From: a virus
DNA length: 64,000 bases
Direction: 5' to 3' (one strand)
Virus record (IMG/VR): IMGVR_UViG_3300046674_000373
Span: 32,166 to 96,165 of that record
The notes under the pieces were generated by a model. It was not told the DNA's origin. It ran no database searches and saw only the letters and a program-made list of their open reading frames with translations. Below, piece by piece: positions 1 through 7,961 of the stretch (its first letter is position 1; each line of letters starts with the position of its first letter). The position numbers were made by a program, and so were the translations under genes.

Positions 1-500
1 TTCACATAGTTTTCGATCCCATGGTGCCGGGCATGCTCAGCGCGGGTCATGAGTTCAAGATTGTCGGGGTCGTTGTTGGTTTTGTTTTCATCTTTATGGT
101 GAACCACTTCGTTTTCCGTGATCCGCCGTCCGATGATCTTCTCCATCTCGACCACATGAACGGAGCGCCCCTTGTGTTCTCCGGTCGTGTATTCGAGGTA
201 CCCGTTTGGCCTCAGGGATACCCCCGCAGCGCTTTTCACTCGGCTGCTTTGCTGGTGCCCGAGTGACATCTTTCTTTTCGTGTCCTCGCTATGTGGACGC
301 CTCTTTCCGATCAGGTGAACACCGAGCTTGTGCGACACGGCCTTGATCCCATCCGCTCGAGAACGCAGAGGAATGCCGAAATCGATAAGCCGATTACGCG
401 CCGTCGATATAGTTAGACCGGTTATCTTTGCGATGTCCGGGATGCTTTTCGTTTCGGCCACATAAAGGCGCTCCAGATATTCTTTGTCGATTGGCTGCAT
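1..500 (-). CDS. HNH endonuclease, cut by the window edge
   Basis: An open frame runs from an ATG at 500 to base 1 without a stop, giving 166 residues and continuing beyond the window. The N-terminal part reads like a DNA-binding helix-turn-helix (residues about 12-45, IPDIAKITGL...ARNRLIDFGI). The C-terminal part carries the HNH core VHHKDENKTNNDPDNLELM followed by HARHH, the histidine-rich metal site of phage and intron-type HNH nucleases. It starts 18 bases after the stop of the upstream helicase and is probably co-transcribed with it. A homing-type or DNA-processing role is inferred from the family only. Confidence 0.85.
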   Translation of the reverse strand, partial: MQPIDKEYLERLYVAETKSIPDIAKITGLTISTARNRLIDFGIPLRSRADGIKAVSHKLGVHLIGKRRPHSEDTKRKMSLGHQQSSRVKSAAGVSLRPNGYLEYTTGEHKGRSVHVVEMEKIIGRRITENEVVHHKDENKTNNDPDNLELMTRAEHARHHGIENYV

Positions 501-518
501 AAAGAGTGGTGTCACAAC

Positions 519-2039
519 CTAAAAATTGTTCTGGTATTTTTCGCGGGCGCGCTGCTTGGAGCCAAAAGTATGGCGAGCCCAATTCGGCGAGTAGCCCATC
601 TTCGCGCCGTAGGCCTCGAGCTCTGGCAGCGTCTTCATGTTCCGGATGGTCTGCTGGCGCTGCTTCTTCATCAGCTCGCGCATCTCGGGCGTGACCTCCT
701 CGAGGTTGCCCTCTGCGTATTCCAGCTTGCGCGGCTTGGTCTCGTACACGTGGCCACAGCCGGGGCACTCCGGCGCTGGGACGTGGACCAAGTGGCACTT
801 CGGGCACTGCGCGAGGTCGAGCTCCTTCTTTTCCTTCTTCTTGCCCTTGCCCTTGACCTCACCCTCGAGCGACCACTCGCGCTCGTCGTCGGCGAAGCCG
901 TGTTTGAGGGTTAGGCCCGCATGGTCGAGCACATAAAAGATACGACCTTTTGGCCCAGCGTCGATCGCGGCAAAGCGCTGCTCGATGCTGTCGAGTGGCA
1001 TCCCTGGCGCGTAGACAAGCCTCGATCCACGGCCGACGAATTGCAGGTATGATGACAACGACATGGAAGGACGCAGCAGGATCACCGCTCCGACACACGG
1101 GCAATCCCAGCCTTCGACGAGAAGCATTGCCGAGGTAACCACCTTCAGCTTTCCATTTTCCAGCTCGCGCGTAGCTCGCTCGCGCTCCTCAGAAGTGCTC
1201 TCGCCACAAAGCATCATGGCCGGAATGCCAGCTGCATTGAATTCGTCGGCAACGTGCTGTGCGTGCGCGACGTTCGCGCACCAGGCTGCAGCTGGAACCC
1301 CCGGGCAAATTCGTTTCCAGTTTTCTATGGCCGAGCCGGTAATCTTCGGCTTGTCCATGACTGCGGCCAGCGAATCGCTGTCGAAGTCCTTTCCGCGCAT
1401 CTTGACTTCGGAGAGGTCGACTTTGATCGGCGCCGCGTAGACAACAGGTCGAGCGAGGTAGGCCTGCTCGATCATTTGGCGGAAGCTGATACCTTGGACG
1501 ATCTCGTCGAACAGGCCGCCACTGTGACGGCCAAGGCCTTTTCCATCAAGGCGAATCGGACTTCCGGTCACACCGAGGATGCGGGCGGGGTGGAAGTGGT
1601 TGCAAATGTCGAGGTATGACTTGGCGGCGCTGAGGTGGCATTCGTCGATCACGATCAGATCGAATGCGTCTGGTGGAAGATTTTTAAGGCGCCGAACCAG
1701 GGTCTGGACACTAGCCAACTGCACTTTGCGCATTCGGTTTGGCGTGAATCCAGACATGATGATGCCGTGCGCAACGCCATAGTCGGTCAACTTGCGACTC
1801 GCCTGTTTAATCAGGATGTCGCGGTGGGCGAGGATGAGAACTCGGTTTCCTTTGTTTGCAGCGCTGCGGGCAATAAAACTGAAAACAACCGTTTTCCCAG
1901 ATCCGGTAGCAGCCACCAGCAGCACCGCTTTCACTTTGGCCGCGAACCTAGCCCGGACCTTGGCGACGAAATCTTCCTGGTAGTCGCGCAACGCGACAAT
2001 GACGGACTGCACGCCCGCCACGATGGCATTCTGGCTCAT
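519..2039 (-). CDS. superfamily 2 DEAD/DEAH-type helicase
   Basis: 506 residues with the standard SF2 motifs in order: Walker A ATGSGKT (44-50), Walker B DECH (132-135), motif III TGSP (158-161) and a C-terminal QFVGRGSR motif VI. Near the C-terminus two CxxC pairs (CPKC and CPGC) form a probable zinc ribbon. The architecture resembles phage helicases related to the type III restriction ResIII/UvsW group that remodel branched DNA during replication and recombination. It lies between a small regulator-like gene (21 bases upstream) and an HNH nuclease, forming a minus-strand operon divergent from the recombination operon. Confidence 0.88.
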   Translation of the reverse strand: MSQNAIVAGVQSVIVALRDYQEDFVAKVRARFAAKVKAVLLVAATGSGKTVVFSFIARSAANKGNRVLILAHRDILIKQASRKLTDYGVAHGIIMSGFTPNRMRKVQLASVQTLVRRLKNLPPDAFDLIVIDECHLSAAKSYLDICNHFHPARILGVTGSPIRLDGKGLGRHSGGLFDEIVQGISFRQMIEQAYLARPVVYAAPIKVDLSEVKMRGKDFDSDSLAAVMDKPKITGSAIENWKRICPGVPAAAWCANVAHAQHVADEFNAAGIPAMMLCGESTSEERERATRELENGKLKVVTSAMLLVEGWDCPCVGAVILLRPSMSLSSYLQFVGRGSRLVYAPGMPLDSIEQRFAAIDAGPKGRIFYVLDHAGLTLKHGFADDEREWSLEGEVKGKGKKKEKKELDLAQCPKCHLVHVPAPECPGCGHVYETKPRKLEYAEGNLEEVTPEMRELMKKQRQQTIRNMKTLPELEAYGAKMGYSPNWARHTFGSKQRAREKYQNNF

Positions 2040-2060
2040 GGGTGGCCCTACGGCAGCGGA

Positions 2061-2315
2061 TTACTGCTGCGCAGCGCCGCCGGCAGCGGCCTGTTTCTCG
2101 CGAAATTCCTGCTCCAGCCGCATCACCTCGGCATCCATCTCGTCCAGCTTGGTCACCGACTGCGGCGGCCGGGTCATCCAGCGCTCGTAGGTCGCGCGCG
2201 CGATGCCGGTGTTCTTGGTGACCTGGGTCATGTTGGAGCCAACCGCCTTCGCGCGCTTCTCCATATCTTCCAGCCGCGCATGCATTTCGGCGGCAAAAGT
2301 CGTCTTCTCGGACAT
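2061..2315 (-). CDS. small helical protein, possible DNA-binding regulator
   Basis: 84 residues starting at the ATG at 2315, chosen over the GTG at 2321 because GGAG lies at the right distance (2321-2324 on the complement). The central stretch (VTKNTGIARATYERWM) looks like a helix-turn-helix, and the rest is charged and helical, ending in an alanine/glutamine-rich tail. It heads the leftward operon and sits next to a dyad-rich divergent promoter region, so a regulatory role is reasonable but not demonstrated. I do not recognise a named family. Confidence 0.7.
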   Translation of the reverse strand: MSEKTTFAAEMHARLEDMEKRAKAVGSNMTQVTKNTGIARATYERWMTRPPQSVTKLDEMDAEVMRLEQEFREKQAAAGGAAQQ

Positions 2316-2340
2316 AGACACTCCAATAAAAATTTTTCTA

Positions 2341-2370
2341 ATTGTAGCCGAAAATCACTACTACACACAA
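2341..2370 (-). promoter_or_regulatory. sigma70-like promoter for the leftward operon
   Basis: On the minus strand TTGTGT (-35, 2365-2370) and TACAAT (-10, 2341-2346) are separated by 18 bases in an AT-rich gap, about 30 bases upstream of the 2315 start codon. The -35 box overlaps one arm of the dyad at 2360-2397. Confidence 0.55.
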
Positions 2371-2397
2371 AAATATTGTATGATTATTGCGTGTAGT
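2360..2397. promoter_or_regulatory. imperfect inverted repeat, candidate operator
   Basis: ACTACACAC (2360-2368) and GCGTGTAGT (2389-2397) are inverted copies with one mismatch. They lie in the gap between divergent operons and overlap the -35 box of the leftward promoter. A second inverted pair, CACTCCAAT (2319-2327) and ATTGGAGTG (2415-2423), lies outside it, but its left arm is also the Shine-Dalgarno sequence of the 2315 gene. Operator function is inferred. Confidence 0.4.
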
Positions 2398-2491
2398 TAA
2401 GTGCATTTCAGAGTATTGGAGTGCCGCAGGCTTGATTGCATCGCCTGCTTTCCTTCATTTTTATTGAGTGATTTGTTTCGGAACCGAACCT

Positions 2492-3523
2492 ATGACGGAT
2501 CTATACGATCAGGGCGGCGGCAAGTTTGCGCCAGCTATTGACCACCCGACAGGCCTGGTGGAGTGCAGTAACGAAGAGTACCACTCGGGCCCGGGCATCA
2601 GCAAAAGCTCCCTGGATGCCATCGCGATAAGCCCGCTCTACTATTGGGATGCCTACCTTAATCCTGACCGCGAACCGCGCGAGGAGAAACATTGCTTCGC
2701 TGTTGGCGACGGCACGCACAAGCTGGTGCTGGAACCGGGCGAATTCGAAAAGCACTACGATGTCGGCTTCGACAAGTCGAAGTACCCGAGCGCGCTGAAT
2801 ACTTCCGACGACTTGCGGCAGGCGCTGGCTAAGCATGGCGAGATGGTCAGCAGCAAGGCGGCCAAGCCGGAATTGATCCGCATGCTGCTGGAGATCGACC
2901 CGGCCGCCGAGATCCTCGCCGAGCTGGAGCGTAAGTACAACGAGGGCCTCCGCGGGAAGACCCTGATCGACGCCAAATCCTACAAGGACATGCTGGGCAT
3001 GCTGCGCGCGGTGAACAACCACCACACCGCGCCCGGGCTGCTCTTCAATGCCAGTACCGAGCAGTCGTTCTATGTGGTCGACCAGTTCGGCGTGCTGCGC
3101 AAGTGCCGGACGGACGCGATCACCTTCGACGGGCGGTACGTGGCCGACCTGAAGACTACCGACGACGTGAGCGAGGCCGGGTTCGGCCGCACGATCGCGC
3201 AGCGCCGCTACCATGTTCAGGCGGCCTGGTACCTCGACATCCTCAAGATGCTCTACGGCGCCGACGCCCCGCGCGAATTCGTGTTCATCGCGGCGCAGAA
3301 GACGCGCCCATACGACGTCGCAGTGCACTTTCTGAACGAGGCCGACATCCACCTCGGCCGCCGCCTCTACCAGCAGGACCTCGCCACCTACATCCACTGC
3401 CTGCGCGCCGGTTATTGGCCCGGCGCCGACGGCGGCGAAATCATCCAGGCGCGGCTGCCGAACTGGGCCGAGTACCAGGCGGATGCCGCCGACCTGTCCG
3501 GCTGGAACGCGCTGGCCGCCTGA
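2492..3523 (+). CDS. PD-(D/E)XK nuclease, RecE/exonuclease VIII-like
   Basis: 343 residues from the ATG at 2492 (an upstream GTG at 2468 would add 8 residues). The N-terminal pattern GISKSSLDAIAISPLYYWDAYLNP, then GDGTHKLVLEP, and the core DAITFDG...VADLKTTDD with a downstream QAAWY match the phage RecE-like PDDEXK family that resects double-stranded DNA. D and DxK-type metal ligands sit around residues 215-230. It opens a recombination operon followed by an SbcC-like ATPase and a probable annealing protein, which fits a phage recombination pathway. Confidence 0.85.
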   Translation: MTDLYDQGGGKFAPAIDHPTGLVECSNEEYHSGPGISKSSLDAIAISPLYYWDAYLNPDREPREEKHCFAVGDGTHKLVLEPGEFEKHYDVGFDKSKYPSALNTSDDLRQALAKHGEMVSSKAAKPELIRMLLEIDPAAEILAELERKYNEGLRGKTLIDAKSYKDMLGMLRAVNNHHTAPGLLFNASTEQSFYVVDQFGVLRKCRTDAITFDGRYVADLKTTDDVSEAGFGRTIAQRRYHVQAAWYLDILKMLYGADAPREFVFIAAQKTRPYDVAVHFLNEADIHLGRRLYQQDLATYIHCLRAGYWPGADGGEIIQARLPNWAEYQADAADLSGWNALAA

Positions 3524-3551
3524 TCACCTTCCCCAACCACCGAGAGCACAC

Positions 3552-4136
3552 ATGAGCAAGTTCACAGTCGAAGAGCGCGGCAAGTGCGTCATCATCTACG
3601 GATTCATGCCAGTAGACTGGCTGTCGCGCTTTAGCAAAATGATGCCAGGCGCGCTCGTCGCTCCGCATCTGGCGCAGATGCTGGGCGCGCACTTCGCGTT
3701 CGGCCTGAAGGCCGACGTCGACGCGCTGATCGCCGAGCTGAAGCCACAGGTCGAGGCCCGCGTGCGCGCTGAGCCTGCCAACAGCAACCTCTCTCACGAG
3801 GCCTCCATCTGGCTGGCCTCCGGCGAGCGCGGCGTCAGCAGCAACACGATCTTTTCCAAGCTGACCGGCGTCGACTCGCTGGACAACTGGACGGCTGACT
3901 GCCCCTCGGACGTTTGGGACCTGCGCCGCTGCCGGCTGCTGCTGGAGCAGGTGCCTGAGCTCGTCGCCCGGTTTCCGCAGATGGCGACGGCATCGAAGCG
4001 CTGGTCCGCCCTCGTGCGCGAGTGGGACACGATCTGCCGTGTGATGGACGAGGAACTGCCGAACTGGCGCAACCCGAAACTGAACGACAACGCCCCCATG
4101 ACCTACAAACTTCTCAAACAGGCCGTCGGCCACTAA
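3552..4136 (+). CDS. conserved phage protein of unknown function
   Basis: 194 residues starting at the ATG at 3552, 28 bases after the nuclease stop. The first 80 residues are mixed, with LAQMLGAHFAFGLKADVDALIAELK; the second half is helical with several Trp/Arg pairs. No catalytic motif is recognised. Its position between the RecE-like nuclease and the SbcC-like ATPase, with a gap of only 5 bases to the latter, suggests a helper role in the recombination operon. Confidence 0.75.
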   Translation: MSKFTVEERGKCVIIYGFMPVDWLSRFSKMMPGALVAPHLAQMLGAHFAFGLKADVDALIAELKPQVEARVRAEPANSNLSHEASIWLASGERGVSSNTIFSKLTGVDSLDNWTADCPSDVWDLRRCRLLLEQVPELVARFPQMATASKRWSALVREWDTICRVMDEELPNWRNPKLNDNAPMTYKLLKQAVGH

Positions 4137-4141
4137 CCACC

Positions 4142-5464
4142 ATGACCACAAAAAAAATCGCGAAGGTACGCATCAGCAACATCCTCGGCATCGACGAGCT
4201 GGAGTTCACGCCGGACGGCAAGCTGACCGAGATCACCGGCAAGAACGGCAAGGGCAAGACCTCGGTGCTGGAGGCGATCAAGTCGGTCGCAGGCGGATCC
4301 GACGCCACGCTCCTGCGCAAGGGCGCCGAAAAGGGCGAGGTCGTCCTGGTGCTGGACGACGGCACCGAGCTGATCAACAAGGTGACCGCGTCGAGCAGCA
4401 CCAAGACGATGATCCGCGACGGCAAGAAGGTGCCGAAGCCAGCCGACGCCATCCGCCAGCTGGTCGACCTGCTGTCGGTGAACCCGGTCGAGTTCCTGAC
4501 CGCGCGCAAGCAGGACCGCGTCAAGGTACTGCTTGAGGCGATGCCGATCGAGCTCGACGTCGAGAAGCTGTCCCGGATCGCCGGCGTGCCTGTCAAGGCC
4601 GCGCCAGGCGTGCCGGCCCTCGACCTGATCGAGCTGGTGCGCAAGCAGGTCTACGAGGACCGCACCGGCACGAACCGTGCCGTCAAGGAGAAGGACTCCA
4701 CGATCAACCAGATGACGCTGGCGCTGCCGGAAGTGCCGGAAGGCGTCAGCGGCAACGAGGACGAGCTGCGTGCGCAGCTGGAGCAGGCGCGGACCACGCG
4801 GGACGCCGAGCACCAGCGGATCGCGACCAAGCTCGACGGGATCCGCAAGGAGAACTCGGACAAGGTCGCCACGCTTCGCGCCGAGGCTCAGGCCCAGATC
4901 GATGCGATCAACGCGAAGCTGCAGCAGGACGTCGACGCAGCGAAGGCAGAGCTGACCGACTGGGAAGGCAAGGCGGCGCGCCAGCGCGAGCTGACCACCG
5001 AGCGCTTCACCACCGCGGCGTCGCCGCTGAACGAAGCGCTGGCCGTCATCAAGTCCAGCCGCGACACCTTCGCCAAGCGCGAGCAGGCCGAGGCCTACAT
5101 CAAACAGATGCAGGAGGAGCTGGCAGGCCTGCAGCAGGACGCCGACCGCCAGACCAAGGCGCTGGACGCGATCGACGCCTACAAGGTCGAGCTGATCAGC
5201 AAGTTGCCGATCCCGGGTCTCGAAGTGGTCAACGGCGAGGTGCTGCGCAACGGCATCGTGTTCGACCGCCTCAACACGGCGCAGCAGGTCGATATCGCGA
5301 TCGAAATCGCCAAGCTGCGCGCCGGCGAACTGGCCATCGCCTGCGTCGACAACTTCGAAATGCTCGACCCGGAAGCCTTCGAAGAGTTCCGCGCGCGCGC
5401 CGAGGAATCGAACCTCCAGCTCTTCGTCACCCGCGTCACCGGCGACGAATTCCAGATTCAGTAA
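4142..5464 (+). CDS. SbcC/RecF-like ATPase with coiled coil
   Basis: 440 residues. Walker A GKNGKGKTS lies at residues 33-41 after an N-terminal strand (KVRISNILGIDELEF) typical of SMC/RecF/SbcC ATPases. The middle (about 200-350) is a long charged coiled coil. The C-terminus has GELAIACVDNFEMLDPEAFEEF, which takes the place of the Walker B/D-loop, with VDN in place of the usual D-E pair, so hydrolysis may be modified. Partner genes are a RecE-like nuclease upstream and a probable annealing protein downstream, resembling SbcCD-style end processing in phages. Confidence 0.82.
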   Translation: MTTKKIAKVRISNILGIDELEFTPDGKLTEITGKNGKGKTSVLEAIKSVAGGSDATLLRKGAEKGEVVLVLDDGTELINKVTASSSTKTMIRDGKKVPKPADAIRQLVDLLSVNPVEFLTARKQDRVKVLLEAMPIELDVEKLSRIAGVPVKAAPGVPALDLIELVRKQVYEDRTGTNRAVKEKDSTINQMTLALPEVPEGVSGNEDELRAQLEQARTTRDAEHQRIATKLDGIRKENSDKVATLRAEAQAQIDAINAKLQQDVDAAKAELTDWEGKAARQRELTTERFTTAASPLNEALAVIKSSRDTFAKREQAEAYIKQMQEELAGLQQDADRQTKALDAIDAYKVELISKLPIPGLEVVNGEVLRNGIVFDRLNTAQQVDIAIEIAKLRAGELAIACVDNFEMLDPEAFEEFRARAEESNLQLFVTRVTGDEFQIQ

Positions 5465-5488
5465 CCCCCACCACTCTCAGGAGAGAAC

Positions 5489-6586
5489 ATGCAAGACCTC
5501 GTACCAACCCAGCACCAGCAGCAACACCATCCCGTCCCGTTCGGCCAGGGCCGCGGGCTCGCGCAGACCGGCGCCATCAACCAGGGCGCCGTCACCGTCG
5601 AAGTCGAGCGCGCGATTGCCGAAGCGCAGGGCCAGATGGCGCTGGCGAAGCGCTTCCCGCGCGACCTTACCGCGGCGCACGCCGAGCTGATGCTGGCCTG
5701 CAAGTCGCCAGCCTTCGCTGGTGTCGCCTTTTATTCCAAGCCGCAAGGCGGCAGCACGGTGACCGGCCCGTCCATCCGCATGGCCGAGCAGATCGCCCAG
5801 GTGTACGGCAACTTCCAGTACGGCCACCGCGAACTGTCGCGCGACGACTCCAAGTCCGAGGTCGAGGTGTTCGCCTGGGACATGGAGAAGAACAACTACG
5901 TGAAGCGCCAGCTGACGGTGCTGCACGTGCGCGACACCCGCGAGGGCCCCAAGAAGCTGCGCGACCAGACCGACATCGACATGAAGATCAACAACGTCGC
6001 GAGCAAGCAGTCGCGCGGGCTGATCCTCGCGATGATGCCGAAGTGGCTGGTCGAGGAAGCCGTCCAGGATTGCCGCAAGACCATTGCCGGCAACAACGAG
6101 GAGCCGCTCGAGGTGCGCGTCCGCAAGATGACGCAGGCGTTCGCCAAGTTCGGCGTCAAGCCGCAGCACCTGGAGAAGTACCTAGGCCACACGCTGGACG
6201 AGGTGCTGCTTGACGAGCTGGTCGACCTGCAGGGCGTGTACAACTCGCTGCGCGACGGCACGCCGGCATCGGACATCTTCGGCGACCACGACGATGAAAG
6301 CCCGCAGGCCGAGTCCACCAGCAAGGGCATCGCCGAGACGGCCAAGGCTGGCGCGGCGGCGAAAGCGGCGGCCGACAAGACGAAACCTGCCGCTAAAGCA
6401 GGCACTGTTGCACAAAAACAAGGCGCAGCCGAGCCGGCACCGGATAGCAATCCCGTGAAATCGGAAAGCAAGGCCGTGGAAGAACAAGCCACGCCAGCCG
6501 CTACACCGGCCGAGAACTCGCAAGCACAAACCGAGGGTGCTGATTCTGTACCAGACCGTACAAAAGACGGTGCGGACCTGTTCTAA
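5489..6586 (+). CDS. probable recombination protein (single-strand annealing type)
   Basis: 365 residues with GAGAG as a strong ribosome site upstream. The conserved core (about 30-230) contains QMALAKRFPRD, FYSKPQGG..TGPSIRMAEQ and DIDMKINNVASKQSRGLILAMMPKW. The last 110 residues are an Ala/Lys/Pro-rich low-complexity tail. I recognise it as a widespread phage family next to RecE-like nucleases and read it as a RecT/annealing-type protein from context; the fold itself is not proven by a visible motif. Confidence 0.6.
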   Translation: MQDLVPTQHQQQHHPVPFGQGRGLAQTGAINQGAVTVEVERAIAEAQGQMALAKRFPRDLTAAHAELMLACKSPAFAGVAFYSKPQGGSTVTGPSIRMAEQIAQVYGNFQYGHRELSRDDSKSEVEVFAWDMEKNNYVKRQLTVLHVRDTREGPKKLRDQTDIDMKINNVASKQSRGLILAMMPKWLVEEAVQDCRKTIAGNNEEPLEVRVRKMTQAFAKFGVKPQHLEKYLGHTLDEVLLDELVDLQGVYNSLRDGTPASDIFGDHDDESPQAESTSKGIAETAKAGAAAKAAADKTKPAAKAGTVAQKQGAAEPAPDSNPVKSESKAVEEQATPAATPAENSQAQTEGADSVPDRTKDGADLF

Positions 6587-6616
6587 GCAACAAAAGAAGG
6601 CAAACGGGGCAGTTTT

Positions 6617-6829
6617 ATGACGGACAAGGCAAAGAACTATTTCACGCCAAAGGAATTGTCGGAGCATTTGGACGGACGCATTAAGGTCCGGACGTTGAAT
6701 AACTGGCGCCAGAATGGCTCGGGCCCGCCTTTTACGAAGATCGGCGGTGCCGTGCTGTACCCAGTGACCGCCGTCGAAGCCTGGCTCAAGTCCAGGACGG
6801 TGTCGAACACCAGCCAGTATTCGAAGTGA
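6617..6829 (+). CDS. small helix-turn-helix protein, excisionase-like
   Basis: 70 residues: FTPKELSEHL...VRTLNNWRQNGSGPPFTKIGGAVLYP, the winged helix pattern of the MerR/excisionase HTH_17 group, in which the helix pair is followed by a beta wing reading KIGG-V-YP. Such proteins often direct excision or regulate phage promoters. It ends just before a rho-independent terminator at 6835-6859. Confidence 0.8.
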   Translation: MTDKAKNYFTPKELSEHLDGRIKVRTLNNWRQNGSGPPFTKIGGAVLYPVTAVEAWLKSRTVSNTSQYSK

Positions 6830-6834
6830 CCAGC

Positions 6835-6859
6835 GCGGGGCTCCGGCCCCGCATTTTTC
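6835..6859 (+). terminator. rho-independent terminator
   Basis: A 7-bp G/C stem (GCGGGGC paired with GCCCCGC, loop TCCG) is followed by ATTTTTC directly after the HTH gene. Transcription of the downstream genes would need readthrough or another promoter. Confidence 0.6.
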
Positions 6860-6876
6860 AAAGCCGGGGAGGCAAT

Positions 6877-7530
6877 ATGCATGCAGAAAAAGATGCTGTA
6901 GCGGCGGCCGCGCGCGCGCCGAAAGAGAGACCGATTTTGTTCAGCGGCGCCATGGTGCGCGCGCTGCTCGACGGCAGCAAGACCCAGACGCGGCGCATCG
7001 CGAAGCCGCGCCGGAAGCCCAGCCTGCTCGATGGCACGTGGACAGACGACTACGTGCTCGACGCAGGGAATCATGAGTGGCTGATGGCGGATAACCCCTA
7101 CGGCCAGCCCGGCGACCGCCTGTGGGTGCGCGAGACGTTCGTCCATATCGATGATGAGGGCGACAAATTCGACGGTATGGGCAGCCAGACTTACTACCGC
7201 GCGTCGTGCCCCCAGCCGGAACGCGACGACGCTTGGCTACGCGAGCGCGGTCTTCGCTGGCGCCCCAGCATCCACATGCCACGGGCGCGCAGCCGCATCC
7301 TGCTTGAGGTGGTCAGCGTGCGCGTCGAGCGGCTGCAGGATATCAGCGAGGCAGATGCGCAGTCCGAAGGCGTGGCCGAGTGGGCGCGCGGCGCGTGCGC
7401 AGCTGGCAACCCGAACGGATACACCGACGTCGGCTACTACTCCCTACTGTGGGAGCAGATCAACGGCGCCGGCAGCTGGGATGCCAACCCATGGGTGTGG
7501 GTGGTCGAGTTCAAGCGGGTGCAGCCATGA
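6877..7530 (+). CDS. ASCH-like phage protein
   Basis: 217 residues from the ATG at 6877, which has GGGGAGG 5 bases upstream. The opening PILFSGAMVRALLDGSKTQTRR and later GDRLWVRETF, with a closing WDANPWVWVVEFKRV, are typical of the phage family often labelled morphogenetic protein and thought to have an ASCH (RNA-binding-like) fold. Substrate is unknown. It overlaps the next gene by ATGA. Confidence 0.75.
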   Translation: MHAEKDAVAAAARAPKERPILFSGAMVRALLDGSKTQTRRIAKPRRKPSLLDGTWTDDYVLDAGNHEWLMADNPYGQPGDRLWVRETFVHIDDEGDKFDGMGSQTYYRASCPQPERDDAWLRERGLRWRPSIHMPRARSRILLEVVSVRVERLQDISEADAQSEGVAEWARGACAAGNPNGYTDVGYYSLLWEQINGAGSWDANPWVWVVEFKRVQP

Positions 7531-7946
7531 CGCGCGCCACAACCGCCAAGAAGACCGATCGCCTGGCGCACGTCAACGACCTGATCAAGACCATTTCCGA
7601 TTACGGCCGCCGATTCTTCTACAACAAGGAGCGTGACCGCGTCGCGCGCATGCTGATCGGCCCGAAGGGTCACCTTTACTTTCAAGACGACTACACCGGC
7701 AAGGCGATCTACGTCGCGTACCAAGGTCGCTGGAGTGGCTTTAGCCACGGCGGCACGCTGAAGACCCTGGTCGAAGCGCTGGCCAACTACGTCCGGACCG
7801 GACAACAGCTGTCGATCGGCTGGATCGGGCCGGAGCGCTTCGACGACAGCAATATCTGGGGCTACGCCGAGGACGAAATGGCGAAGTGCCGGGCGGCCGC
7901 CCTGACCAACCCGGCGATCAAGCGTCGGGACGCCGCCACGGCGTGA
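7527..7946 (+). CDS. hypothetical phage protein
   Basis: 139 residues, start ATG at 7527 overlapping the previous stop. Contains RMLIGPKGHLYFQDDYTGKAIYVAYQGRWSG, a compact beta-rich segment followed by helices. No known motif. Tight coupling to neighbours on both sides indicates a genuine operon member. Confidence 0.7.
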   Translation: MTRATTAKKTDRLAHVNDLIKTISDYGRRFFYNKERDRVARMLIGPKGHLYFQDDYTGKAIYVAYQGRWSGFSHGGTLKTLVEALANYVRTGQQLSIGWIGPERFDDSNIWGYAEDEMAKCRAAALTNPAIKRRDAATA

Positions 7947-7961
7947 CAACACAAGGTATAT

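Noticed and set aside
1640-1655. GATCACGATC and similar strings as further late elements
   Set aside because: They lie inside coding sequence, lack GTCACGA and have no start codon at the required distance.
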